In this document: one piece after another, positions 37,310 through 45,696 of the stretch
How positions within the stretch are numbered: the stretch's first letter is position 1
How the letters are laid out: each line of letters starts with the position of its first letter
Source: Candidatus Poribacteria bacterium
Lineage (GTDB): Bacteria > Poribacteria > WGA-4E > WGA-3G
Direction of reading: 5' to 3'
Assembly: GCA_022821965.1 (NCBI GenBank)
Contig: JAJECN010000026.1
Span: 1 to 64,000, forward strand
Length of the DNA: 64,000 nucleotides
The notes under the pieces: generated by a model
The model's database searches: none
What the model was told of the DNA's origin: nothing
Seen by the model: the letters and a program-made list of their open reading frames with translations, nothing else
Program-made: the position numbers and the translations under genes

Positions 37310-38005
37310 ATGAAAATTACGATGGTATTAGCAGGATTTGTGTTGATGATAGCCTTTTGTGTTATCGGCACAAGCGACATAGCACAGGCGGAGGAAGTCT
37401 TGGGAACAGGAACGAGTTCCCTGCTCGGAGGCGACCTAACTGACCCAGAAGACGATGGTGCGGCTGAAGCAGATGAAGGTTACAACGCTATTTTCTCAGC
37501 CAACGATGAACCCGGATTCGGGGGCGGTGAATTTGCGTTTAACGTTTTCGATAACCGCCTTGGTCCCAGCAATGACAAATGGTGCTGCGGACGTGGGGGA
37601 GGCATTCCGGAAGAAGGCCTACACGTGACAGCTGAGTTTGAGGAAGCGTACGCATTGACACACTTCACCGTATCTTCCGCGAACGATGTTCCGGCAAGGG
37701 ACCCGACAGTGTGGGAGATTCAGGGATCGAATGACGGTGAGGAGTTTACGACCATCTTTGCTCACGACGGGGATAGCTTCTGGAATCAGCGACTGCAAGT
37801 CGTGCTTTTTGAGGCAGGGGAAGATTACGATGTTCAAACCACCGGGTATCGTTTCTTTCGGCATGTTACTTTTGACACCGCATCGAACCCGGCTGGGGCG
37901 TACTTTCAAATTGGCGAAATTGAGTACTTCGGCGCTGCTCTTACCGCCGTAGACCCTAAAGCTAAGCTCACAACCACATGGGGCAGCATCAAAAACGCCC
38001 GATAA
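37310..38005 (+). CDS. secreted protein with discoidin-like domain
   Basis: The 231-residue protein has a signal peptide with likely cleavage after A-Q-A near residue 27. The mature part contains WEIQGSNDGEEFTTIFAHDG and TGYRFFRHVTFD, the pattern of F5/8 type C (discoidin) beta-sandwich domains that bind glycans or surfaces. The C-terminus has a Lys/Trp motif (KLTTTWGSIK). I start at ATG 37310, 9 nt after GGAGG; the ATG at 37301 abuts the Shine-Dalgarno and is unlikely. It lies within the segment inserted behind hsdM and is not an obvious restriction component. Confidence 0.75.
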   Translation: MKITMVLAGFVLMIAFCVIGTSDIAQAEEVLGTGTSSLLGGDLTDPEDDGAAEADEGYNAIFSANDEPGFGGGEFAFNVFDNRLGPSNDKWCCGRGGGIPEEGLHVTAEFEEAYALTHFTVSSANDVPARDPTVWEIQGSNDGEEFTTIFAHDGDSFWNQRLQVVLFEAGEDYDVQTTGYRFFRHVTFDTASNPAGAYFQIGEIEYFGAALTAVDPKAKLTTTWGSIKNAR

Positions 38006-38369
38006 GCGCAAATATCGGACAGTTTCTAAATCGGAAACCTGAATCCAGTAATAACTTGGTTTGGGTTTCCGTTTTTCATATCTGCAATGGTTGGTTGATG
38101 TGCTTGAAAAATTCTATGCGGTATTTCGTCCGCGTCTTGAAAAACTAATGATGGGGGTTTAGGTCTTAGCGTTCAGCGAGCAATTGAAACGTAAATCTTA
38201 AATAGTAGTGCTATTACGGGTGGATATAGTGGCACCAGTGCCTGCAGTGCAACATCGTATTGCCTTATTGTTTCTGTGCCATCTGGTATTGTTTTGGTGC
38301 CCGGAGGCAGAACCGGAAGCCTTAATGAGACTCGTTCAAGCGCATACGGATGATGTGGAGGTAAATAAT

Positions 38370-38861
38370 ATGATAAAATCAGCAGCAGAAACGCTTTTTG
38401 AAGAAGGCTTTGAGCAAGGCTTTGCAATAGGATTTGAGGAAGGCAGAATAATAAGCAAAACAAAAATTATTCAGCAAGACCTTACAAAAAATATTGCAAA
38501 AATTGTTGAACAGGGCATTGCAATAGGTATTGAGCAAGACATTGCAAAAGACATTGAAAAAGTTATTGAGCAAGCCAAAGCAACAATTATTCAGAAGGGC
38601 ATTGCAAAAGATATTGAAAAAGTTATTGAGCAAGCCAAAGCAGTAGATGTTGAGCAAGACATTGCAAAAGAAACTGATAAAACTATTGAACAGGGCATTG
38701 TAATGGGTATTGAGCAGGGCATTGCAAAAGTTATTGAGCAAGCCAAAGTCGAGATATATCGTGCTTGGCACGCAGATTGGGAAAAACGAAGACAGGCAGC
38801 AGCAGAAAAAGGACTCCCGTTTAACGACCCGCCGCTACCAAATCCTAATAATAACAACTGA
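38370..38861 (+). CDS. repeat-rich coiled protein resembling an Rpn C-terminal tail
   Basis: The 163-residue protein begins MIKSAAETLFEEGFEQG and continues with a 20-residue repeat of the kind GIAKDIEKVIEQAKA, strongly helical, ending in a Pro/Asn-rich tail. E-Q-G repeats like this form the C-terminal tail of Rpn/PD-(D/E)XK transposase-like nucleases. In-frame codons upstream (38208-38369) read PEALMRLVQAHTDDVEVNN, which also fits such a nuclease, so this may be the surviving 3' part of an Rpn gene. ATG 38370 has GGAGG 8 nt upstream and can be translated on its own. Confidence 0.55.
   Translation: MIKSAAETLFEEGFEQGFAIGFEEGRIISKTKIIQQDLTKNIAKIVEQGIAIGIEQDIAKDIEKVIEQAKATIIQKGIAKDIEKVIEQAKAVDVEQDIAKETDKTIEQGIVMGIEQGIAKVIEQAKVEIYRAWHADWEKRRQAAAEKGLPFNDPPLPNPNNNN
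38461..38760 (+). repeat. 60-bp tandem repeat inside the coiled protein gene
   Basis: A unit of exactly 60 nt (20 codons) recurs about five times. ATTGCAAAAGA with following ATTGAAAAAGTTATTGAGCA is strongest at 38541 and 38601 and weaker at 38481 and 38661. The reading frame is kept, so length variation between strains would stay in frame. Confidence 0.8.
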
Positions 38862-38993
38862 AGGCAAACGCTAATTTAGACCAGAAATCAGCAAAGTTAA
38901 GACAAGTTTTTTGCTCAAATTCGACAGGTATCAAAAGATATGTAAGACCCTCGGGTTCACCCGAAGCAATAACCTACCATAAAAGGATAAACT

Positions 38994-39596
38994 TTGTTCA
39001 ATCAATTTTTCAATTACCTTTTTATATTTTGCATTCCTTTTATCATTATCGGTTGTAGCACAATTTTTTCAGCTCAGGAATGGAGTGATAACTACGCGCT
39101 AATGGATGGAGTGCAATCAACAAGTCCGCAAATGGTTGATGGAAATCTTGAAACTATAGGAGAAGCAGCGTTTACATCAGATAACACAATGTATGCATTA
39201 AATGATAAAAGAGATTTTGTCCGAAATGATTCTATAGTGGTTGTTTCATTACCAGAAAAGAAAAAAATTTATAGAATTATACTTCACTCGGATAACTTAA
39301 AACATTTTGTTATATCCGTGGATAAAGGTAAAAGAGCAAAAAGTGAAGACTGGCATCGTATTATAGAGATGCGAGATGTAATATCCAAAAAAATTGATCT
39401 CAAACTTAAGATACCCTATTATACGCATCAGATTAAGATTCGTATATTGGAGACGCATCCACAAGTTCAAAAATATGGAGAAGCCACAATAGGATCTGGA
39501 AGGCTTGATAGAACAATATTTACCAATCGTAGATCTATTCATTTGCCGGGCAGAATACAAGAAATTGAGATTTACGGTTTTAAAACTGCAGAATAA
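38994..39596 (+). CDS. hypothetical lipoprotein, TTG start
   Basis: The 200-residue protein has a signal peptide with lipobox I-I-G-C near residue 21. The mature part is mixed alpha/beta and basic (DSIVVVSLPEKKKIYRIIL, LPGRIQEIEIYG), with a possible discoidin-like fold. No family is certain. The start is a TTG with AAAAGGA 7 nt upstream. The gene is markedly AT-rich compared with hsdM and hsdR, consistent with a separate origin of the cargo segment. A terminator follows at 39739. Confidence 0.65.
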   Translation: MFNQFFNYLFIFCIPFIIIGCSTIFSAQEWSDNYALMDGVQSTSPQMVDGNLETIGEAAFTSDNTMYALNDKRDFVRNDSIVVVSLPEKKKIYRIILHSDNLKHFVISVDKGKRAKSEDWHRIIEMRDVISKKIDLKLKIPYYTHQIKIRILETHPQVQKYGEATIGSGRLDRTIFTNRRSIHLPGRIQEIEIYGFKTAE

Positions 39597-39738
39597 TATG
39601 AACAGTATTAAGAGAAGTAACATATATAACCCCGGTAAGTTCAGTTTCCTAACCGAACTGGAAAACTTAACCAAAAACAGTAGATTCTTTTAAGAGGAAT
39701 CATCAATTAGAATTGGTATCACATAGCAGACAATTAGG

Positions 39739-39768
39739 AGCACGGAACTTGCATTTTCGTGCTTTTTT
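39739..39768 (+). terminator. intrinsic terminator
   Basis: AGCACG (39739-39744) pairs with CGTGCT (39758-39763) and a run of T follows to 39768. It lies 143 nt after the lipoprotein gene and would separate it from the next gene. Confidence 0.55.
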
Positions 39769-39874
39769 CGGTTAAGTTCCCTTCCTGCCTGGCGGACTCA
39801 ACCCACTTTGCTAAAAATTGTAACACTTTCTCCTATTGTTCAGTGTGCCGAAGCGTTTTGATTTTCAAATTTCC

Positions 39875-39903
39875 TTGAGTTCCACAGCTTAACTATGTAT
39901 AAT
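39875..39903 (+). promoter_or_regulatory. sigma70-like promoter
   Basis: TTGAGT (39875-39880) and TATAAT (39898-39903) are 17 nt apart, 36 nt before the small gene at 39939. It could also drive the downstream restriction genes now cut off from the hsdM promoter. Confidence 0.55.
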
Positions 39904-39938
39904 TAATATTAACATAATCCTTACAACAGAGGACCCAA

Positions 39939-40301
39939 ATGAAAAAGCCAAAACTTGTCGTTGGACACCTCATGAACGACCAAGTACTCGTCCAATCTGT
40001 TGCGACCTCAAAGTCTTTTGATTGGCTCAAATGGTTAGAGACAGAAGAACTTGTCGAATTTTTTGCTGAGTTGTTCAAGCTGCTAACGCGAATCTCAGCA
40101 GGGAAAAAAGACGCTGAAACACTTTCAATTTTTCTCTCCGAATGGCGTGAAACCGCATTGATTAATTCAGAACCGGATGTCTTAGCAGATATTGTTGAAG
40201 CACAACAAGAATTAGCCGCAGGTGGTGGCAAGGAGTGGGCACAGATCAAAAAGGAAATATGTGTAATCCGCGATTCAGACAGAAAAGTGAAGACTTGCTG
40301 A
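39939..40301 (+). CDS. hypothetical small protein fused to hsdM-tail repeat
   Basis: The 120-residue protein begins MKKPKLVVGHLMNDQVLVQS and is helical and acidic (LETEELVEFFAELFKLL). The family is not recognised. Its last 14 or so codons run out of frame through the duplicated hsdM 3' end, so the native C-terminus was probably lost or replaced at about 40270 when the segment joined. GAGGA precedes the ATG, and a good promoter lies upstream. Confidence 0.6.
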   Translation: MKKPKLVVGHLMNDQVLVQSVATSKSFDWLKWLETEELVEFFAELFKLLTRISAGKKDAETLSIFLSEWRETALINSEPDVLADIVEAQQELAAGGGKEWAQIKKEICVIRDSDRKVKTC

Positions 40302-40321
40302 ACGAGGTGTTGGGGTTATGA
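40282..40321 (+). repeat. 40-bp direct repeat, copy B (relic hsdM tail)
   Basis: The relic reads in frame as R-Q-K-S-E-D-L-L-N-E-V-L-G-L and stop, the same as the HsdM C-terminus except for one change. It lies directly upstream of the 839-residue gene, indicating that hsdM once adjoined that gene. Confidence 0.85.
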
Positions 40322-40358
40322 GGGGTTTTAGCATAAAGACGGTAGCGAGGAGAATTAA

Positions 40359-42878
40359 GTGAACAACATTCGGGTCGATATACGCCTTAGACCTATTCGG
40401 TTTGGATTTTTGGTTCGTCCAGATGATGCCAAAAATGTCCTTGAGATTTTTCGTATTAATACATGTTTGTGGGGTGGCATGTTCAATCCAATTATCCCTA
40501 TTTTTGACTCTGTACCATCTTGGTTGGAAGAAGAAGGTTTTCACTTTGAGAACCCAAAACAAATGATCAACGACTATCTTGATTTCTTTGAACCTGATTT
40601 CCTTGTTGAAGCAGAAGAAGAGTTAGCGGAAGGATTCGGGTTTGACCCAGAAAGGGTACGAAAACTTGCAGATATGATAGAAGAACCAAGAGGGAATTAC
40701 GTACATAGATATGGATTAAGTGTCCATGGACTCTATACGGATTTATATGCCAAGGAATATCAGTTTGAGCAACGTCACAAAGATCCTTTTGTTGATATAC
40801 AACCAGCAGATACGGCTTTTACAAATTTCGTTGCAGGTCTATTCGGCGACTTCCCAGTTCAAGAACGCCTTAGTTATTTTCAACATAACTACAAAGTCAT
40901 ATTCAATTCAATGTCGGTAGGTTTAGATGCTGCTGCCCTCGCGAAACTGTATCAATCCGGGTATAGTTCTGCCTTAGGAATAACGTGTAAAGATCTTCAG
41001 GTAGGTTATAATGCTCCTCTGTTATCCACATTATTCATATTAGATGCCCGTGAGTCAAAAGATATAGTTGATTTCTGGAATTTACGCGCAATACATCAAC
41101 ATGTTCATGCAGTTCCTATTCAATGGATTGACGACCTTTCACCTTTCTGTAAAAAGTTCATTCGGGATAATTATCGTCGTCAACCTGATGACGCAAGTGC
41201 GACAATGGTTGGTCCAGTCTTAATGTTTTCACGCTCCCTTTCTGACGGGGACATAGAAGAAATAGTGGGAAATTTCTCTTTTGTTGAGGAAGGAGATGTT
41301 TACACAATACAAAGATGGTCTCCAACTATCTGGTATAAGTTGTCGGAACAAGTTGCTAGCCCTACACGTCCGACCTTAACAGCTAATCGAAAAGTAATGA
41401 ACATACCAATTGATAGTGATAATCCTGAAGTTCGATTCGATCCTCTCTTTCCCGATTTTGTCAGTGAATACAATTTATATCGTGTAGCGAATGTTGTCAG
41501 ATTGCAAGATTGGAGCGATGAAGAGTACGTTGTCAGAGTGCGAGATAGAATAGACGACAATGATCAGATCGCCACAATTTTTCCATGCAACTATAGAAAT
41601 CCTTCTGTTCCCAAATTCCAACCTGAATTTCTGCAGGAGGATTATCTTTTGCCTACCACCGAGGGATTGATCATTTTTCCTTATAGGGAGAATTTTTCTG
41701 AATTGTGGAATTTAGTTGATGGAACCACGGCATTCAATCAATGGTTGATAGCCAACCGAGTGCGTACCATTCCTTCTGATGGAGGAAAAGCAACGGAACA
41801 GATAATTGAGACATTAGGTGGTCTTCGGGATGTTGGTTGCCTAACGCATGAAGGGGTTATTGAGTTTCTAAATAAAATGACAGGTAGATTTACTAAAGCT
41901 AGCGATTACTGTGAATTTAAGAGAAAAATTGACAATGCTGACAAGAAAGAAAGACCAAAAAATAGAACTTTTGAAACATTAATCAAACGAAAGGTGGTTG
42001 AGTTTGGGGTAAAACTTAAATGTAGCAAGTGCAGCAAATGGAGTTGGTATTCGGTAAACCAACTTGATTACTCACTAATCTGCGATTTCTGCTTTCAGCA
42101 GTTTGATTACCCTATTCTTGACCCTACAGACAAAAAACATTCCAAATGGGCTTATCGTGTTGTAGGACCGTTTGCTTTGCCTAATTACGCTGACGGAGGA
42201 TATGCAGCTGCCTTAGCCATGCGTTTCTTTGCAAATGTTATAGGTGAATTCGATCAAGCAGGAGTAACTTGGTCGTCTGGGCAAGAACTAACGTTAAACA
42301 GAAATAAAAAGGTAGAAGTTGACTTTATGTTATGGTATCAACGTCGTAAAAAGATTTATGGAACGGAGCGGTCATTTTTTACAGACGGTTTGCCCAGTTT
42401 TGGGCTAGATCGACCTACCGAAACGATGTTTGGCGAAGCCAAGAGTTTCTATAGGTTTAAACAAAAAGACATTAATAAGATGAAATTATTGGCAGAAAAG
42501 TTTCCGGGTTCTGTATTGGTATTTGCTACAATGAGAGAAAGACTTTCTCCAAGTGAAATTAACCGCATCAAAGAATTAGCAGAATGGGGACGAAAATATG
42601 ATAAGGAAAGTAGACAAACACGAGCACCGGTGATAGTACTTACAGGAACAGAATTGTTCACGTCAGGTTTTTTAAGCACTTCGTGGGAAGAGAAAGGGGG
42701 GAAACACAAGGACTTAGCAAAGCACACGTCGCTAGGCACATCTAATTTGAGAATCTTGGCGAATTTTACGCAACACCTATACTTAGATTTGGAGATGCTA
42801 CCCTATGGACCGACCATGGCTCAACGGAGAGAATCATTTGAAAGAAGAATGGATCATTTGAGAAATACTGAGGTTTAG
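40359..42878 (+). CDS. zinc-ribbon and PD-(D/E)XK-like protein within type I R-M locus
   Basis: The 839-residue protein is of unrecognised family. The N-terminus has RPIRFGFLVRP and CLWGGMFNPIIP (about residues 10-47). A four-Cys zinc ribbon (C-x2-C and C-x2-C, about 554-583) is followed by a nuclease-like region with EVDFMLWY (about 651) and FGEAKSF (about 690), fitting the D and E-x-K of a PD-(D/E)XK site. The GTG start has AGGAG upstream. hsdS follows 4 nt after the stop, and a relic hsdM end precedes it, so it is an original member of the hsd operon. It could be an extra nuclease or a specificity accessory; I infer a defence role from context and motifs only. Confidence 0.75.
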   Translation: MNNIRVDIRLRPIRFGFLVRPDDAKNVLEIFRINTCLWGGMFNPIIPIFDSVPSWLEEEGFHFENPKQMINDYLDFFEPDFLVEAEEELAEGFGFDPERVRKLADMIEEPRGNYVHRYGLSVHGLYTDLYAKEYQFEQRHKDPFVDIQPADTAFTNFVAGLFGDFPVQERLSYFQHNYKVIFNSMSVGLDAAALAKLYQSGYSSALGITCKDLQVGYNAPLLSTLFILDARESKDIVDFWNLRAIHQHVHAVPIQWIDDLSPFCKKFIRDNYRRQPDDASATMVGPVLMFSRSLSDGDIEEIVGNFSFVEEGDVYTIQRWSPTIWYKLSEQVASPTRPTLTANRKVMNIPIDSDNPEVRFDPLFPDFVSEYNLYRVANVVRLQDWSDEEYVVRVRDRIDDNDQIATIFPCNYRNPSVPKFQPEFLQEDYLLPTTEGLIIFPYRENFSELWNLVDGTTAFNQWLIANRVRTIPSDGGKATEQIIETLGGLRDVGCLTHEGVIEFLNKMTGRFTKASDYCEFKRKIDNADKKERPKNRTFETLIKRKVVEFGVKLKCSKCSKWSWYSVNQLDYSLICDFCFQQFDYPILDPTDKKHSKWAYRVVGPFALPNYADGGYAAALAMRFFANVIGEFDQAGVTWSSGQELTLNRNKKVEVDFMLWYQRRKKIYGTERSFFTDGLPSFGLDRPTETMFGEAKSFYRFKQKDINKMKLLAEKFPGSVLVFATMRERLSPSEINRIKELAEWGRKYDKESRQTRAPVIVLTGTELFTSGFLSTSWEEKGGKHKDLAKHTSLGTSNLRILANFTQHLYLDLEMLPYGPTMAQRRESFERRMDHLRNTEV

Positions 42879-42882
42879 GATT

Positions 42883-44172
42883 ATGAGAGGTTATCCTGAA
42901 TATAAAGACAGCGGCGTGGAGTGGATTGGGGAGATACCAGCGCATTGGAAAATCGAAAAAATAAAGCATATTGCAACTCTTGTAAGTGAAAAATCCACTC
43001 CTAAGACAGGCACCATAAAAATTTCACCTGAAAATGTTGAATCGAAAACTGGCAAAGTCCTTGATTTTTACAGCTCCTATGATTCAAGCGGTGTGAAATT
43101 TCAAATTGGAGATGTGCTATTCAACAAAATTCGTGTCTATCTAAACAAAGTGGTCTTTGCAGAATATGATGGTTACTCTCTCGGTGAAATGATAGTTATG
43201 AGACCGTCTCTACAAGGTATGGGTAAATACCTTTTCTATTTCATGTTATCCAGTCGTTTTATTGAATACTGCGATTCCATATCTTACGGAGCGAAGATGC
43301 CACGCACGGCCGTCGATGATATTCTGAATGCACAAATTCCTATTACCTCAGATAAGGAACAACGTCAAATCGCCAACTTCCTTGACCGCAAGACCAAACA
43401 GATTGACGAACTCATCCACATCAAAGAACGACGCATCGAACTGCTGCAGGAACAACGCACCGCACTGATAAATCAGGCAGTGACGAAGGGAGTTGACCCG
43501 AATGTGGAGATGAAACCGTCGGGAATGGAATGGATTGGAAATATCCCAAGACACTGGGAAAGAATAAAGTTGAGATATTTGGGTGTATTACAAAATGGAA
43601 TTAGTAAGGATTCTGATTCATTCGGTTTGGGATACCCTTTTCTCAGCTATGGTGATGTGTATAATAATTACACTTTACCCACACAAGTGGAAGGATTGGT
43701 TAAATCAACGGAAACTGATAGAGAAAGATATTCCGTGCTAGAAGGAGATGTATTTTTTACCAGAACGTCAGAGACAATCGAAGATATTGGAATATCATCT
43801 ACTTGTATGCAAACGATAGAGAATTGTGTCTTTTCTGGATTCTTAATAAGGTTTAGGAATACTTCCAAGGTATTAACAAAAGAATTTTCCAAATACTATT
43901 TTCTTTCTCACTTACCAAGAATATTTTTAGCTAGGGAAGTGAACATAGTTACTCGTTCTTCATTGAGTCAAGAGTTATTAAAAAGGCTACCAGTCCTACT
44001 TCCATCTATAGATGAACAAGAAGAAATCGCTATATTTCTTGATGAGCAAACGCAAAAAATTGACTTTATGATTGAAAAAGAAAATAGACAAATCCAACTC
44101 CTGAAAGAATACCGTCAATCCCTCATCTCCGAGGCGGTGACAGGCAAAATCGATGTCCGAAACGAGGTTTAG
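42883..44172 (+). CDS. hsdS: type I restriction specificity subunit HsdS
   Basis: The 429-residue protein sets the DNA target of the complex. It has two target-recognition domains, each opened by the conserved phrase (VEWIGEIPAHWK at about 11 and MEWIGNIPRHWE at about 213). Two helical spacer regions contain FLDRKTKQIDELI and FLDEQTQKIDFMI. Such half-repeats recognise a bipartite asymmetric site. It lies 4 nt behind the 839-residue gene. Confidence 0.95.
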   Translation: MRGYPEYKDSGVEWIGEIPAHWKIEKIKHIATLVSEKSTPKTGTIKISPENVESKTGKVLDFYSSYDSSGVKFQIGDVLFNKIRVYLNKVVFAEYDGYSLGEMIVMRPSLQGMGKYLFYFMLSSRFIEYCDSISYGAKMPRTAVDDILNAQIPITSDKEQRQIANFLDRKTKQIDELIHIKERRIELLQEQRTALINQAVTKGVDPNVEMKPSGMEWIGNIPRHWERIKLRYLGVLQNGISKDSDSFGLGYPFLSYGDVYNNYTLPTQVEGLVKSTETDRERYSVLEGDVFFTRTSETIEDIGISSTCMQTIENCVFSGFLIRFRNTSKVLTKEFSKYYFLSHLPRIFLAREVNIVTRSSLSQELLKRLPVLLPSIDEQEEIAIFLDEQTQKIDFMIEKENRQIQLLKEYRQSLISEAVTGKIDVRNEV

Positions 44173-44217
44173 ATCCTATCTTGTTGTTTTCTGAGTTGGC
44201 GTGCGATACATATCGCG

Positions 44218-44246
44218 TTGATTTTTTAGTATTTCTATGCTATACT
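44218..44246 (+). promoter_or_regulatory. sigma70-like promoter of the Rpn gene
   Basis: TTGATT (44218-44223) and TATACT (44241-44246) are 17 nt apart, 42 nt before the Rpn ATG. It suggests the Rpn module is transcribed independently of hsdS. Confidence 0.55.
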
Positions 44247-44288
44247 TTGCAAAACGTTTTTCTTCAACTATTGAAAGTATAGGCATCC

Positions 44289-45347
44289 ATGCGCGAAACA
44301 CAGGATACGCAGATAGAACACTTCCCCGACCGGAGCCTCAGACGTCTGCTTCAAGACTGGGAATATGTACGGGGGTTAGTCCAAATTATCGCACCGGACA
44401 TCGAGGCGTTTCTCGACTTCAGCCGGATTACATACCAGAAAAGAAGTTTTATCTCTAAAGCACTGCAAGAACGCGAGTCAGATGTGCTACTGAGTGTCCC
44501 GTTTCAAGAAGACGCAGATGCCACAGATACCGATGCGCTGCTCATCTATATCCTCATTGAACATCAATCTACAGTGGATAAAACGATGGGCTTTCGGTTA
44601 TTGTCTTACATGGTGCAAATCTGGGAGACACAACGGCGGGAGTGGGAAACGGAGAAGCTTCCTGAAAATGAGAGACGTTTACAGCCGATTCTGCCGATCC
44701 TGCTTTATACGGGCGACCGTCCGTGGACAGTGCCGGTGTCCCTGACGACAATTATGGATGTGCCTGAAATCTTGGAGCGTTTCGTACCGAGTTTCGACAC
44801 ACTGTTTTTAGGGGTCAAGGAGACTGAGGCAGAGGCTCTGACGCAATCCGGACATCCGTTGGGCTGGTTGTTGCGTGTGCTTCAAAAGGAGCATTCGGAC
44901 GAGACAGAGATAAGCGAAGCACTAACAGATGCTGTATCACATTTAGCGTCCGTAGATGAAAACTTTGCACCGCAAATTGCAGAGGCACTCCGGTATTTTG
45001 TGCAGTTGATATTCCACCGGCGTTCTCTTGAGGAGCGCGATGCGTTAGTAGATATTATCAGGCAACACATTCAAGACCATAAGGAGTTAGACACAATGGC
45101 ACAGACAACAGCCGAATTTCTCAGAGAACAAGGCAAAGCAGAAGGTAAAGTAGAAGGCAAAGCGGAAGGTAAACAGGACGCGGTGCTCAAACTCTTGCAG
45201 CTCCGATTTCAGAACGTGCCAGAAGTGCTTTCCCGCAAAATCAGCAATATCCACAACTTGTCGCGCCTTGATATACTCTTAGAGCAAGCGATGACCGCGC
45301 AAAGTTTAGACGAAATAGATACGCATTTCTTCTCAAACTCTTCTTGA
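44289..45347 (+). CDS. Rpn-family PD-(D/E)XK nuclease
   Basis: The 352-residue protein belongs to the recombination-promoting nuclease/putative transposase (Rpn, YhgA-like) family, DNA nucleases with reported phage-defence activity. The N-terminal half has ESDVLLSVPFQE and LLIYILIEHQST, the D and E-x-Q form of the active site, and LPILLYTGDRPW. The C-terminal part is a G-K-x-E-G linker and a helical domain (VLKLLQLRFQNVPE ... AMTAQSLDEI). It lies between hsdS and hsdR with its own promoter. An internal start at 45096 encodes the C-terminal module alone. Confidence 0.85.
   Translation: MRETQDTQIEHFPDRSLRRLLQDWEYVRGLVQIIAPDIEAFLDFSRITYQKRSFISKALQERESDVLLSVPFQEDADATDTDALLIYILIEHQSTVDKTMGFRLLSYMVQIWETQRREWETEKLPENERRLQPILPILLYTGDRPWTVPVSLTTIMDVPEILERFVPSFDTLFLGVKETEAEALTQSGHPLGWLLRVLQKEHSDETEISEALTDAVSHLASVDENFAPQIAEALRYFVQLIFHRRSLEERDALVDIIRQHIQDHKELDTMAQTTAEFLREQGKAEGKVEGKAEGKQDAVLKLLQLRFQNVPEVLSRKISNIHNLSRLDILLEQAMTAQSLDEIDTHFFSNSS
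45096..45347 (+). CDS. internal in-frame start: Rpn C-terminal small protein
   Basis: Within the Rpn gene, AAGGAG (45081-45086) stands 9 nt before an in-frame ATG. Translation from it would give 83 residues starting MAQTTAEFL, the linker plus helical domain without the nuclease. E. coli rpn genes are known to make such short intragenic products, which block the long form. The same Shine-Dalgarno, spacing and start are preserved in the downstream duplicate, which supports real use. Confidence 0.55.
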   Translation: MAQTTAEFLREQGKAEGKVEGKAEGKQDAVLKLLQLRFQNVPEVLSRKISNIHNLSRLDILLEQAMTAQSLDEIDTHFFSNSS

Positions 45348-45373
45348 AACGATTGATAAAGGAGTTAGAGGCG

Positions 45374-45613
45374 ATGGCACAGACAACGGCTGAGTTTCTC
45401 ATAGAACAAGGCAAAGTAGAAGGCAGGGTGGAAGGCAAACAGGACGCGGTGCTCAAACTCTTGCAGCTCCGATTTCAAAACGTGCCAGAAGTGCTTTCCC
45501 GCGAGATCAGTAATATCCACAACTTATCGCGCCTTGATACGCTCTTAGAGCAAGCGATGACCGCGCAAAGTTTAGATGAAATAGATACCCATTTCCTCTT
45601 AAACTCTCCATGA
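45374..45613 (+). CDS. stand-alone Rpn C-terminal module (possible antitoxin)
   Basis: The 79-residue protein begins MAQTTAEFLIEQGK and repeats the C-terminal module of the Rpn gene before it, with four fewer linker residues and a few substitutions. AAGGAG lies 9 nt before the ATG exactly as in the internal start of the parent. It lacks any nuclease residues. By analogy with short Rpn products it may inhibit the full-length nuclease; this is inference. hsdR begins shortly after. Confidence 0.65.
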   Translation: MAQTTAEFLIEQGKVEGRVEGKQDAVLKLLQLRFQNVPEVLSREISNIHNLSRLDTLLEQAMTAQSLDEIDTHFLLNSP

Positions 45614-45696
45614 AATGATTGATAGTTGACGATTCGGAGTTAAGTGATCCGCGTGGTCCAAGAACAACCCGTATCTATTTCACGAGGTGTAGAGTC

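Larger units (their letters stand above)
45081..45622 (+). repeat. tandem duplication of the Rpn 3' end
   Basis: Copy A (45081-45356) and copy B (45359-45622) are nearly identical, differing by a 12-nt in-frame deletion in the G-K-x-E-G linker and scattered substitutions. Each copy starts with AAGGAGTTAGA and extends a few bases past the stop codon. Confidence 0.88.

Noticed and set aside
38461-38760. CRISPR-like array
   Set aside because: The 60-bp periodicity is an in-frame protein repeat with no unique spacers, and no cas genes are present.
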